Part shown: positions 43,171 to 54,734 of the stretch, one piece after another
How positions within the stretch are numbered: the stretch's first letter is position 1
Layout: each line of letters begins with the position of its first letter
Source of the DNA: Achatina immaculata
Lineage: Eukaryota > Mollusca > Gastropoda > Stylommatophora > Achatinidae
NCBI GenBank assembly: GCA_009760885.1
Contig: CM019713.1
Coordinates: forward strand, 6,797,266 to 6,861,265
DNA length: 64,000 nt
Direction of reading: 5' to 3'
Translations under genes and position numbers: made by a program
Notes under the pieces: model-generated
The model's database searches: none
The model's input: the letters and a program-made list of their open reading frames with translations, nothing else
What the model was told of the DNA's origin: nothing

Positions 43171-43505
43171 ATATTCGTACAGCTTAATTCTGTTTTCCTT
43201 AATGTCATACCATAATTCGAGCAAATTTTCCAAATTATGTTTGAACACAATTTTTTAATAGTTTTGCCCCTTCTTTTTAGACTGAGAAATATTCTACAAC
43301 TGCCGCCAACATGACAGTTTACGAAAGATATTGTTTCGTTGCTAAATGATCTGCTTGAAATTTTTTTTTGTTCAGTAAATTCATTAATAAATTAAAATTT
43401 AGCATGGGGCGAAATCCTCTGTAATTCAAAGGTTGTTTCCCTAACACTGGTGTGTCGAGAACACATTTTTCACAAACTGAAAATACTGGATGGGGAGAGG
43501 GGGAT
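43171..43505. other. Unassigned region
   Basis: AT-rich. 'ccctaacactggtgtg' (43440-43455) loosely matches 5638-5653, perhaps an old repeat. Confidence 0.4.
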
Positions 43506-43509
43506 GGGC

Positions 43510-43690
43510 GGGGCGGGCCTGAGTGGCGAAGTAGTTAATGTGCTCGTCTCTCAAGCGGAGTTCGGAGGTTCAAGTCCGCCAGGAAGCGCCTTTGTAGCTC
43601 AGATGTGGAAGTCTGTACCTGCGTCTTTCTGTGGTTGGTGGAAGAAGAAGGCCAGGCGTGACGCTGAACATGTCACCTTCTAGTGTGCTG
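43510..43690 (+). mobile_element. tRNA-derived SINE (family E-like)
   Basis: A box cctgagtggcgaag (43518-43531) and B box GGTTCAAGTCC (43567-43577), then a body with 'aaggccaggcgtgacgctga' and 'caccttctagtgtgctgac', matching 57460-57515. The 77-codon frame across it is incidental. Confidence 0.78.
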
Positions 43691-43744
43691 ACAGGTCAGG
43701 GAAAACATCTGCACTAACATCATATGACTTAGGTGGGTCTACAG

Positions 43745-43975
43745 CATGATACTAATTGTGTACAAATAGGAAACAACGAGGCTTCGTATGATAAAGCTAC
43801 AGAGCACAGTGTCCTACGGTTAGCCTTCTAGAAATTGTAAACAAAACCACTTTAGACGTGAGAGAAAGAAAAATGACAAAGAATTACCTGGGACTTAAAC
43901 CACGGACTTCAGTACGACGAGCAGCCGTCTAGCCCACAATCCTCTCGTGACTGAACAAATGCTCGCAGTACTGGA
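43745..43975 (-). mobile_element. tRNA-derived SINE family B, with head
   Basis: The minus strand has A box tgggctagacgg, B box GGTTTAAGTCC (plus 43889-43899), then 'ctctcacgtctaaagtggtt' and 'ggacactgtgctctgtag'. The body recurs on the plus strand at 45335-45410. Confidence 0.75.
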
Positions 43976-44059
43976 GTTCCTTATCTCAAGTCAAAGGTAA
44001 TTTTCTTGTCATTTTTCTTGTCTTGTCTTGTCTTGTCTCCTACCTCATATACCATTCGA

Positions 44060-45160
44060 ATGTGACGTCTTGACATGGCTCGACTATTCGGTTCATATAA
44101 TGAGCTATTTAATGCTTCTGTAATTTCCTCTCCCCATCTCCTGCGTGGGCGACCTCTTCCTCTGTTATCTACAAATCTTAGTGTGAATATCGTCTGTGAT
44201 ATACTGTCTGGTGATAATGATGTAGCATGGCCAAACCATTTGACTTGCTGTTTCTTGATATAGTGTAATACTGGTGTTACTCCAACATTTGCCCTGATGG
44301 CGTCGTTTCTTATTGGTCCTTCTTGTCACATTTAGTATTCTCCTTAAAGATCTCATTTCTAGCGTGATTATTTTTCTTTTGTTATTGGCTGTTAGTATCC
44401 ATGTTTGAAATTGACAGTACAGAGTTGGGAGGAAAATTGTGTTGTACAGTGCCCTTTTTGTTTCAGTTGTGATGTATTTGTTTTTCAGTAAAGGAGTCAT
44501 ATGTCCAGTGACATGATTTGCTTTATTGCATCAATTCTCATTCTCAGCGGCAATTTTCCATGAGGACGATATTATTCTACATAGGTATTTGAAATGTTTC
44601 ACTTGTTTCAAGGGCTGGTTGTCTAGGAAGATCTTTTATTTTTGGATTTCTTCTATTGCTGTGGCCATGACTTTTGTTTTTTTTTTTTAGCACTGATCTT
44701 CATGTTGTGGCTTTGACATGCCCTTGCTAAATTATCCATGTTCTGCTGTAGGTCTTTTTCTGATGTGGCTATAAGTGATTGATAATCAGCAAAAAGGAGT
44801 TCGTTTATGGTTCTCCTATTGGGTATGTCTTTTGTGAGGTGTTGTGGGTTTATCTGCATTCTTTCTGGAGTTGGACTGTTGGACAGCTACGTCATGGAGT
44901 TTTTACTATGTATGTTAGTTTCTTTGCAGATGTTGTCAATGTATATTATGAATAGTAAGGGAGATAGTGCACATCCTTGTCTCACTCCAGACTTTATGAT
45001 GAGTGGTTCAGAGTGTCCTGCATTTGTTCTAATTGTACTCTGTTTTCACATAGGTTTTTGCATAGGGTGATGAAATGTGTACTAACTCCATAATGCTGTA
45101 AGATTTCCCACAGTTTAGATCTATCAAATGCTTTTTTTATCAACGTAAGCTATATGCTTA
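44060..45160 (-). pseudogene. LINE RT palm to C-terminus
   Basis: Read across shifts on the minus strand from 45160: KAFDR-like start, LWEILQHYGVSTHFI, QGCALSPLLFIIYIDNICKE (about 44930-45000), LLFADYQSLIATSEKDLQQN (44740-44800; canonical FADDQ, second Asp lost), VKHFKYLCRIISS, then LLKNKYITTETKRALYNTIF (44435-44500) and SLRRILNVTRRTNKK (about 44330-44375). The C-terminal arginine-rich block resembles the fragment at 11.2-11.6 kb. Its RT start borders the 18-bp array at 45163. Confidence 0.85.
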
Positions 45161-45335
45161 CGATGATCAAGAAAGATATGCTTATATTTTAAAACATGCT
45201 TATATTTTAAGATATGCTTATATTTTAAGATATGCCTATATTTAAGATATGCTTACATTTTAAGACGTGCTTATATTTTAAGACATTCTTATATTTTAAG
45301 ATATGCTTGTCTTTTAAGATATGCTTATATTTTCT
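45144..45335. repeat. 18-bp minisatellite with a palindromic start
   Basis: About nine units of 'agatatgcttatatttta', preceded by the 19-nt palindrome cgtaagctatatgcttacg (45144-45162; 7-bp arms), whose right half resembles the repeat unit. Confidence 0.92.
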
Positions 45336-45440
45336 TTTCTCTCACGTCTAAAGTGGGTTTTTTCTACGATTTTTGGAAGTCTAACCACACAACACTGTGC
45401 TCCGTGGCCTCACTATGGCGTGACAGCGCTATGTTCAGTC
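45335..45440 (+). mobile_element. SINE family B, headless copy
   Basis: 'ctctcacgtctaaagtgggtt' (in two blocks) and 'aacactgtgctccgtgg' match the body of the minus-strand copy at 43745-43975. The two copies form an imperfect ~70-bp inverted repeat around the LINE. Confidence 0.75.
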
Positions 45441-45765
45441 ATCTGAAGTTTTCTTGCTGGTACGTACTTAAGACTATGGAGCTTTCAGCGTTTATAATTG
45501 TTTCACCACTGAAGAGTTGTTTTTAAGGCTTGTTCTAGCTTGTTTATTAATGATGACATCCGTATTTACATTAGATGTGCTCTTTTATAATAAATATCAG
45601 GGTTTCTCAACCGTATACGAATCTAAATAGAAACCAATGTTACATTTCTTAAATATGTCAGGTCATTTTTTTAAAGCATTGACACCATGACATCAATTTA
45701 ACGAAAAAAAAAACACTTTTCTTTTATAGCCATTTTCTCAACACTTGAACACTACGTAAATGCGG
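45441..45765. other. Unassigned region
   Basis: AT-rich, nothing recognised. Confidence 0.5.
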
Positions 45766-45769
45766 TTAA

Positions 45770-46110
45770 AAACACAGATCCGATTTGCCAGTCAGCGATC
45801 CATAGCCTCAGGGTTGGATGAACCATATCTGACCAAGACCCTGTCCCACCTCTCCGTTGGTACCTCCAGTAACAGGCATAGTCCGGCTAACCGGGAAGAG
45901 TTGGCATGGTCCCACCGCCGTGAAGCGTGCCGAGGAAGTACTGCAATATCCTTCCTTGTAAGCGCCACTCAAGAACTAAAAGAAAAAAAAAAATTAGCCG
46001 CCTTAGCCGGTTCCCAATCCGACACATTGTTGTGCCTTTAAATCCTCACTGCATCGGCTGCAAAGAATACTAGTTCGCGGCTCCAGGGGAATTGAAAAAG
46101 AAGCACAGAA
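45770..46110. repeat. Dispersed repeat family F, longer copy
   Basis: A more GC-rich segment whose 3' part (45960-46100: 'caatccgacacattg', 'cactgcatcggctgcaaag') matches 24105-24235. The 93-codon plus frame has no known domain. Confidence 0.55.
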
Positions 46111-46673
46111 CCTTAAAAACGAAACGAATGGGCAGATAAACGATCAAGAAATATATTCTAGCAGGTACAAAACACTCATAAAAACATCGTTGATAATGTC
46201 ATATTGCAAAAAAAAAAACAATTTTTTCAGGTATTGCTTTACTTTAACACACATTATATGTAATCATTTTTTGGTAGAAGAGTGGAAGAACCTCAACTTG
46301 TTTTACCTTATCCCTTTTAGGAGAGTGCAAAAAACCCTAGGACAAGAAGGGATCAAGTGCGAAATGAAATAATCCGGCAATTTGTGAGAACAATATGTGT
46401 CAGGGATTGCATCGAAAATTAGAGTTTTTAGTGGTTTGGGGATTTGATACGCACGAATCCAGAACAACCAGCACCACGTCCATGCAACTCGAAAAGATCT
46501 GGATATATAAGGCTCGAGAATGACTAAGGAAACGTGGACAGATGAGGTCAAAGACACACTAAAGACAGCATAACATGACAGCAACCCAGGCCTCTCATCT
46601 TGCTCTGGAGCGATATCTGAAACTCCCTGATACGCTAATGGCATAAACAGACAGATGAGAAGAAAGAAAGAAA

Positions 46674-46705
<32 letters not shown>

Positions 46706-47100
46706 AAAATCGAACCTAAAGCACCTTTAACCTAGCCGAGGTTTTAATAATTCAATAGTTTTACAAAATAATCCTTCACAATAAGTCTGTTACGTCTTAT
46801 GCTGTAACATTCTTACAAGACACGAATAGAGAAAGGCTAGGACAGTTCCATCCAAACTATAGCTACCATTCTTTGCTTGCATTATGAATGAGACGTCTGA
46901 TAAAATTCTAATAAATGTTCATAATGGCAGGCGAGTACAATAAAATGGCAATAAAAGTCTCAAGAAATCGCTGAAGTAGTCTTCCTTGACGAGCAAAGAA
47001 AACATTGTTCATTTAAACAGAATTTTTGTAGCATAACCAGTGTACATCTAGACACAATCTTTCTTCTCCTAAAGTGATCGAATACAGAGGGAATTAACGT
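46111..47100. other. Unassigned, with (GAAA)n
   Basis: (GAAA)n microsatellite at 46660-46707. The 113-codon minus frame (46303-46644) shows no known motif. Confidence 0.5.
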
Positions 47101-47119
47101 TTAGAATAACAATCTTGTT

Positions 47120-47330
47120 CATCTTGTTCTGTCTCCCAGGAATTGAGAATATTATATTTTTCTGCAGATGATAGAAGGACAGTATCTAATGTTTTGGAAT
47201 CTAGTGTCCCTCGATGTTGAAAGATTCAAACTTAATTATTTCTTGCTCATCTCTTACATTCCTGGTGATGTTTTCAGCGTAGATGTTAAACAAGTATGGA
47301 ATATGAACATGCCGCAGCACTTGTGAGGTA
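47120..47330 (-). pseudogene. LINE reverse transcriptase scrap
   Basis: The minus strand reads YLFNIYAENITRNVRDEQEI then KFESFNIEG (about 47215-47305), the block just before YADD in LINE-M-type elements (canonical LSPYLFNIYAExIMRN). Stops follow. Too short to classify. Confidence 0.65.
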
Positions 47331-48270
47331 CTGGACAACGACGGATACTTCTGGAGACTGGAGGCTCAGAATGAGCCCAAAAAAGGAGGAAAAGGTAGAG
47401 GGGTCCAGCGTGTGCATCGCCCCCCGGGGGGGGGGGGGGGGGAGGCAGAAAAGGTCACCTGTTTTAGGAGGAGCCGGTAGGGGATGAAAACAAACAGACT
47501 AATCATTAAGGCAAGGGAGGAATAGTTTTTCACTCTCTTATAAAACTCCTGTTGGAGACCTTTGGGAAAGGTTGCTTTTTTTTAAGCAGACTCCAAAGCC
47601 ATGGGGACTGTAGCGATCCCTGCTCCATAAAACAGGCTCAGCGTGGCACTGGAAGTGCCATAGAGGAGATGGCACAAGGGTTTGTTAGGCTATAGTTAGC
47701 CAACCCTGAGGGAAGCATGGGAACTGTGGATGGCTGATTGCTGTTTCTTCCTGCATCTTCACCCTTTCAAATTACAATAAGTATATCGATTTTTCCTTTA
47801 AAAAACCCTCATAAACTTCCGGTCTAACGGCTGCTTTCTGGCACACAGAAAAAGAAAAACCAAGGCGATGAGGAAAAGTAGTGAAAAAATCCCTGATTGG
47901 AAATAAACGGAGGAAAGATGGTCACTATATGATATACCTAGGATGTCCCTGATATTTCTAAACACCATATTGTCTGAGGCATTAATAAAACTTCTATTAT
48001 ATGGATCTGTAAAGCGTGATTTGGCAAGAGAAAGATGGTACGGGGATGCTTTCCGTCGCCTTGCGCTCTGTTTGTATACGGTTTTCTCTCCTAGCCTTTG
48101 TCTAAAGAGCCCAACATGCAACGGCAGCAGGTACCTGTTGTGGTCTGCTGCTGTTTATTCAGATGTTCACATCTGACCTCTATATCTTAAAGCTGTTCCA
48201 CAAAGGGCAGACTCCTCTCTACATGTGGAGCCTCTAGCACTCTCTTCTAATGGCAAAAATTCAAGGGAGA
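47331..48270. other. Unassigned region, one 107-codon ORF
   Basis: G-run at 47426-47442. A minus-strand frame of 107 codons (47798-48121) has a hydrophobic stretch FSLLFLIALVFLFL near its C-terminus, but no family that I recognise. The sequence bias is not distinctive, so I leave it uncalled. Confidence 0.4.
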
Positions 48271-48277
48271 AAAGGAA

Positions 48278-49155
48278 GAGAAGAATGCTAAGAGAAAAAA
48301 AAAACATAACTAAGCCAGCTGTCCAAGGAAGAATGCTAAGAGGAAAAAAAACATAACTAAGCCAGCTGTCCAAGGAAGAATGCTAAGAGGAAAAAAAAAC
48401 ATAACTAAGCCAGCTGTCCAAGAAAGAATGCTAAGAGGAAAAAAAAACATAACTAAGCCAGCTGTCCAAGGAAGAATGCTAAGAGGAAAAAAAATAACTA
48501 AGCCAGCTGTCCAAGAAAGAATGCTAAGAGGAAAAAAAAACATAACTAAGCCAGCTGTCCAAGGAAGAATGCTAAGAAAAAAAAATAACTAAGCCAGCTG
48601 TCCAAGAAAGAATGCTAAGAGAAAAAAAAATAACTAAGCCAGCTATCCAAGGAAGAATGCTAAGAGAAAAAAAAACTAAGCCAGCTGTCCAAGAAAGAAT
48701 GCTAAGAGAAAAAAAAAACATAACTAAGCCAGCTGTCCAAGGAAGAATGCTAAGAGAAAAAAAAACATAACTAAGCCAGCTGTCCAAGGAAGAATGCTAA
48801 GAGAAAAAAAAATAACTAAGCCAACTGTCCAAGAAAGAATGCTAAGAGAAAAAAAAAACATAACTAAGCCAGCTGTCCAGGAAAGAATGCTAAGAGAAAA
48901 AAAAATAACTAAGCCAGCTGTACACGGAAGAATGACAAGAGAAAAAAACATAGCTAAGCCAGCTGTCTAAGGAAGAATGCCAAGATAAAAAAAAACATAA
49001 CTAAGCCAAATGTCCAAGGAAGAATGCTAAGAGAAAAAAAAACATAACTAAGCCAAATGTCCAAGAAAGAATGCTAAGAGAAAAAAAAACATAACTAAGT
49101 CAAATGCCCAAGAAAGAATGCTAAGAGAAAAAAAAACATAACTAAGCAGGCTGTC
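48278..49155. repeat. 41-48-bp minisatellite
   Basis: About 19 units of 'gaatgctaagaggaaaaaaa' + 'acataactaagccagctgtcc' + 'aagga'. Length varies by A-run slippage and loss of 'acat'. Minus frames read SILPWTAGLVMFFF and are repeat translation. Confidence 0.95.
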
Positions 49156-49480
49156 GAAATGGCATGGAAAAAAGAAAACAGTTTTAATTAATAAAAAAAA
49201 AAAAAAATCAAGGACCGCACAGTGTGGTGAACCATACTCGTCAATGCCATCCTGCACGACTGAAAATAGTAATAATATTATAAACTTTTGGCTCAATCAG
49301 AATAACCCGCAAACAAAAAGAGTAACAAATTATTGCCAAAACACGAAAGACGCTGTGAAATTACTAGAAAACAACATCGCTATAAAATAACGTAAGAACG
49401 CCCAGAATGAGAAGACAACATAACATTTATGAATTTTGTATTTACTGATGTTGTACTAGTTGTAGCAGTGAGACACTGAA
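49156..49480. other. Unassigned region
   Basis: Poly-A at 49192-49207; nothing else recognised. Confidence 0.5.
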
Positions 49481-49487
49481 AAACATA

Positions 49488-49657
49488 CAGACAGACAGAC
49501 AGGCAGACATGCAGATAAATAGATAGATAGATAGACAGATAGACAGACAGACAGACAGACGGACGGACGGACGGATGGATGGATGGATGGATGGATGGAT
49601 GGATGGATGGATGGATGGATGGATGGACGGACGGACGGACAGACAGACAGACAGACA
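49488..49657. repeat. Mirror-ordered compound microsatellite
   Basis: Order of tetramers: GACA, GATA, GACA (to ~49560), GACG (~49560-49572), GATG x~13 (~49573-49625), GACG (~49626-49639), GACA (~49640-49656). Confidence 0.95.
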
Positions 49658-49971
49658 AACTCACCAATTTTTCATACATTTTCTCAAGGCTAGAAGCAAA
49701 GGCAACGTTTCAGAAAAATCACTGCAGCTTTTTTTTGTTTCGTGACTTTATCAACGACAACATTTCTTAATCCAGATTTTGAGGTATTGTTGTTTTTCAT
49801 GTAACGCTACAAATTTCAACTTTAATAAAACGATATCGACGAAGCTTGGCATGGCTTTTAGTATAATTAGAAATCGTTCCAATCGTCCATTACATATATA
49901 AAACATTTCATCATTTTTTTAACATTGCAGGAAAATGTTAGAGCAACCATTTACACATATTTTAGTAGATC
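49658..49971. other. Unassigned region
   Basis: AT-rich, nothing recognised. Confidence 0.5.
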
Positions 49972-49986
49972 CTGAAGCAACGAGAA

Positions 49987-50185
49987 TTTATAGAAAAAGT
50001 CTTGGGAGGGTACATAATGGGAAAAAGAAAGAGAGGAAGACCAAGTCGAAGATGGCTGCACGACATCGTTGATGATCTGCGAATGGATGCATCAGCAGCA
50101 GGGCATCTTGCTTACAACTGAAATGCCTATAGGAGAACTGTTAGAGAGTCAAAGTTCCTCAAGGGACATGCAAATGACTGACTGA
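49987..50185 (+). mobile_element. LINE-K insertion with 15-bp target duplication
   Basis: A 199-bp, strongly 5'-truncated LINE-K tail: GYIMGKRKRGRPSRRWLHD, IVDDLRMDASAAGHLAYN, a stop, RRTVRESKFLKGHAND, then a (TGAC)n tail (50173-50187). CTGAAGCAACGAGAA flanks it exactly at 49972-49986 and 50186-50200. Confidence 0.93.
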
Positions 50186-50200
50186 CTGAAGCAACGAGAA

Positions 50201-51985
50201 ATGAAGATTAAAAAATATCAATATGATCTTTATGAGGTTTTATGGGTGACGTTGTTGTTTCCTCGTCTTTTTTTTTTTTTTGTGGCTAGGCGTTCTTTTT
50301 CTGGCATTGTTTTCCGTTCTATTTGAAAGAAATTTCTCACTCATTGATAACAGCACAATTTTATAGTTACCGCCCATTGTTACTCACAATTAATTAACTC
50401 TTTGGACGGCAGTGAAAGGCTTAGAATGTATAGAAATTACTTTTCACGCTCAATGTATTTTATTTATAAGTAGTAGTAAATAGTAGCTGAAAAATGACGG
50501 GAAAAGAAATTATGTTGTGTTTTTTTTTTTCACTCAAAACTTGCATTGCCTGAAGATACCAGCTCCTTAGAGAATTTCTGTAATTTGTTATTTTCTTCTT
50601 TTTGTTTCATTATATATTATCTAAAAGTGTTATTTACTGCAACATATATTACACTTTTTTGGCAAAGTATTTGATACATTACATATATAATATATACCTA
50701 TTACTATACTTATATTTTTGTATACATACTGCAAATATTTTAAATGAAATGTGTATATACAATGTAAATATGAATTTTAATATATAAGAAAAAGAGAAGA
50801 ATGCACGGATGTACGGATGCGCGTTTTTGCTTAAATGAGTGCCGTAAGTGCGAATTCATTCAACGAATTTGCCATTACGAATTAATCAGCGACGCATATC
50901 AAAGCAACGCATATCGGGGACCCCTTGTTATCCACAGTGTGCAAAGGTAAACCATTTAGTAACATACATAACACAATTTATTCTTTACTTACCAAGATGC
51001 AGCTAGATCATAACTTACCTATAACAACCAGTGATGCAGCCAGATAAATTGGAATCAACATCATTCTCACAGACTGGGCTGTCTATTCAGGAAAAAAAAA
51101 AAGTAACAAAGCTACCTCGAGGACAGCTAAGTATGTAAAACTTATCCAATTTGCATTGTTAATCTGTTAACACGTTTTCCCCGCGACCACAGTAACAAAT
51201 GTTAAAGCCCTTTATGTCGCTCATTTGTGGTTTTTGTTAACATTAATTTCAGCTACTAATTGAAAGTCCCAACAACAACAACAGCAACAACAACAACAAA
51301 AATGAAACGATGTTTCCGATTGGTGAAAAAGTAAACTTTGTTTCATGTCGGTAAAGTTATCCAAAACTGTAGGAAAACATCTTGAAAACAGAAAAGTGTT
51401 CCGGCAGCGAATGATGTAACACCACGGTGGGAAATAGTTGTCCAAGTGCCACTCAAGGGAGGCAAGTCTCCCCGCGCTGCTGGAGAGTCTGTGTAACAAT
51501 GTAGACTTGCTCAGCGTTGGTTGTGGGGAGGAGGACATACATGCGTGTCTTGTACTTCGTGGGTGAGTGTGAAGAGCGGGCTGATAGGCAAAAGAAAAAG
51601 CAAAAAAAAAAAAAAAAACGCGTACTCACTATCACGAGTCGCTGTGGACAAAGATATAATCAACCCCCGAGGGAGACTTAAAGACGTAAAAAAAGATGAT
51701 TGAAAAGACGCACGAAATAAAATATACAGAGTATCAAATCTTTTCTGTATTGTTAATGACGGGTCATACCGACCCAGCCGGTAGAGATGAAGCAAAAATC
51801 TGAAATCTGATAACAAAAGACAGACTTTTTGGGTCTTACTGCAACAGTGGCACTGACAAGCGCCGGGCTGTCTTATTAGTCTGAGCAGTCTTAAGTCTGG
51901 TGACCCAGAAAGGCAGAGGGTGGGTGTGGCGGCTCAATTAAAGGGGAAAAAAGGCTGCAAATCATATTAGTATTGTCTGTGACAG
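50201..51985. other. Unassigned region
   Basis: Poly-T runs, strongly AT-rich DNA (50580-50790), (CAA)n (51269-51301) and an A-run (51603-51618). No gene recognised. Confidence 0.5.
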
Positions 51986-51988
51986 TCG

Positions 51989-52507
51989 TGTATAACTATT
52001 ATTGTATAACTATTGTTGTATAACTATTTTTGTATAACTATTATTGTATAACTGTTATTGTATAACTATTATTGTATAACTACTATTGTATAACTACTAT
52101 TGTATAACTATTATTGTATAACTGTTATTGTATAACTATTATTATATAACTATTATTGTATAGCTATTATTGTATAAATATTATTGCATAAATATTATTG
52201 TATAACTATTGTTGTATAACTATTATTGTATAACTATTATTGTATAACTATTATTGTATAGCTATTATTGTATAACTATTATTGTACAACTATCATTGTA
52301 TAACTATTGTTGTATAACTATTAATGTATAACTATTAATGTATAACTAGTATTGTATAACTGTTGTTGTATAACTATTATTGTATAACTATTATTGTATA
52401 ACTATTAATGTATAACTGTTATTGTATAACTATTATTGTATAACTATTGTTGTATAACTATTTTGTATAACTATTATTGTATAACTATTATTGTATAACT
52501 ATTATTG
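51989..52507. repeat. 14-bp minisatellite
   Basis: About 37 units of tataactattattg with point variants. No open frame of note because 14 is not a multiple of three. Confidence 0.97.
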
Positions 52508-52578
52508 CTTCACCTGCACGTTATGTAAGACTAGGATTTGCATCACAGAAACTAGCGCAAATGAAGAAAAAAAAATAT

Positions 52579-52747
52579 GTGGCAAAGTACCAACAAGAAA
52601 ACAAAGCTGTTTACTAAGAGCTTCCGTATTCCCAGTGGCAAAATACCAACAAGAAAACAAAGCTGTTTACTAAGAGCTTATGTATTCCCAGTGGCAAAGT
52701 ACCAACAAGAAAACAAAGCTGTTTACTAAGAGCTTACGTATCCCCAG
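52579..52747. repeat. 56-bp tandem triplication at a LINE edge
   Basis: Three units starting 52579, 52635 and 52691 ('gtggcaaagtaccaacaag' ... 'gcttacgtattcccagt'). The third runs into LINE sequence at 'tagcaacgtacggatgcgag'. Confidence 0.92.
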
Positions 52748-53140
52748 TAGCAACGTACGGATGCGAGACGTGGAACTTAACAAACCACTAGAAACGATAA
52801 TAATAGCATTTGAAATGTTACAGAAGGGCATTTAGAATATCGTGGGTAGAAAGAAGATCAAATAAAGAGATACTAATGGGAATAGGTGATGCAGAAAAAA
52901 TCGCTCGTAAAAACCATCACAATTACAAAGCTGAGATATTTCGGCCACATCAAGAGACACAATGTTTTGGAGAGGTTCATGGTAGAAGGCATAAGTGCCC
53001 GGCATAAGGGGCGACCTCGCCGCAGGTGGACTCTGGACATCAGGGAAAGTCTGCGAGACCCTGGTCAACTTGCACAAGACCGCACTGCATTCAAGGAGGC
53101 AGTGAGAGGCACAACGTTCTGGAAAGGACAACTCACATGA
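52745..53140 (+). pseudogene. LINE C-terminal fragment (K-related)
   Basis: Reads YGCETWNL, then CYRRAFRISWVERRSNKEI (52812-52868), and after a shift TITITKLRYFGHIKRHNVLE, RFMVEGISARHKGRPRRRWT and DPGQLAQDRTAFKEAVRGTT, ending at a TGA (53138-53140). Same architecture as LINE-K but a different subfamily. No microsatellite tail seen. Confidence 0.85.
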
Positions 53141-53297
53141 ATAGAAGAGAATATTAATCTAAAACATGTCAGTTATGCCTGGGTCTGCGTAATTACAAGG
53201 TCTTATAGTAATTGCAAAGACGACAACTATAGGGGAATTACGGGTATGCCATATATGAGGAGATTATAGGTATAGGTCAGAGGGGACGGGGTAAGTG

Positions 53298-53545
53298 GGG
53301 GGGGGGGGGGGGGGGGAGTGGCTCGCTAATCTCAGCTTAGGAGGCCTGGGCGTGGTTAATTCTTTGCAGTATCATCATCATCATGTGCCGTCTCCAGAAC
53401 GAAGGTTGGCGGTAATGAATCTGAAGTTCCCTCCCCTTGCCGGTGCTCTCAGGCAAGCTGTGTCCTGCCCGTTCTCCTATGTTATCTTCACATCTACACC
53501 GCGGTCTTCCTATTTCTATTTTTCCTCCCACCGTTGCACTATGTA
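53298..53545 (-). pseudogene. LINE 3' fragment with (ATG)n tail
   Basis: The minus strand reads GGKIEIGRPRCRCEDNIGER, AGHSLPESTG and QPSFWRRHMMMMILQ, with the (ATG)n tail at plus 53371-53383. A G-run (53298-53317) lies just beyond the tail. Confidence 0.7.
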
Positions 53546-54730
53546 TATCGACCCATAAGACGAGGGCAAAGCAAAAATGTGAAGCCCAAGGGAAAACAGA
53601 GATGGACGGTTCTTGTCAGCACTAATATTATACCACACCAATCATGGGCAGTGTTTAAGCCGATGCTGGATGAAACAGGCTGTGTGTGTATAGTTCACTG
53701 GTCAGTGAACGAAGGATTCATATCTTTCAAATGTCTGTGATTATGTCTTGACGGTGTGGTCCTCCTTATTCTATAAATGGTGAAGTTGAATGCCAAGCCT
53801 CCTTACATGGAAAGTATATCCATGCAAAATGATGCACGGCAGGGTGCACTGGTTATAAGTATATTAATGAAAAATTATCAGGTGAAACTGCCACATGGAT
53901 GGATGATGGATGAATGGATGGATGGATGGATGGATGGATGGATGATGGATGGATGGATGGATGGATGGATGGATGGATGGATGAGTGGATAGGAGGGTGG
54001 GCGGGCGGACGGACTTTAACAAAATTGTTTATTAACATATAGTTTTACAAATATTTGTGTTTGATCGCTGTGCTATAAACTTCAGCTTAATCAAATCGGT
54101 CAGTTGCAGTACATTAGCTGTGATACAAGGCAGCACACTGGGGACTCCCATTTCTCTCTGATTTCAGACAAGGCCTAGGGGGACAGCACTTCTCGAATCA
54201 AACTTTTAGGTTCATAGTGAGAACACTTTCAGACTGTCAGTGGTTTCACCTTTAGGAATACGTCTAGTAAAGTATTGTCACGTTAGCTGTATGTGACACA
54301 TAAGATTCAGTATAAAGAAATATGTATCATCAGAGAATCAATCATTTAGAAATCACGAGAGAAATATTGTAAAAAAAAGTGATCATTATCTTGTGTAAGC
54401 TTTTATATTTTAATTCACAAGAAATTTTAAATATCTACAGAAATATCGTTTAAGTTTTAGCCAAAAAGTTGTTTTCCCTCCAGCAACTTTAAATGGTGTA
54501 AAAGAAAGGACGCTTGTACATATTTTTTGTTTGTTTCGTGTATGCTTGATGCCTATTTTTAATTTAGTACCAGTGGTTCTCACGTCGCAGGTCCCAGTCT
54601 TCCTTTTCTACCCCAAGCTGCCTTTGAGTACCAGCTTATATAAACAACCATCCAGAAAGGATTTCCATCATGATGCAAGTACATTTTTACGGTGGTATTG
54701 TAATCCAGTATTCGGTATTAGGTTCTCGGT
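53546..54730. other. Unassigned, with (GATG)n
   Basis: (GATG)n with interspersed GATGAT at 53895-53990. Otherwise no gene or repeat recognised. Confidence 0.55.
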
Positions 54731-54734
54731 ATCA

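Noticed and set aside
43799..45408. DNA transposon with 70-bp terminal inverted repeats
   Set aside because: The arms are two copies of the same tRNA-SINE in opposite orientation, and no flanking duplication is seen.
47798..48121. 107-codon minus-strand ORF as a host gene
   Set aside because: It has one hydrophobic stretch but no recognisable domain, splice context or homologous copy here. Not enough to call.
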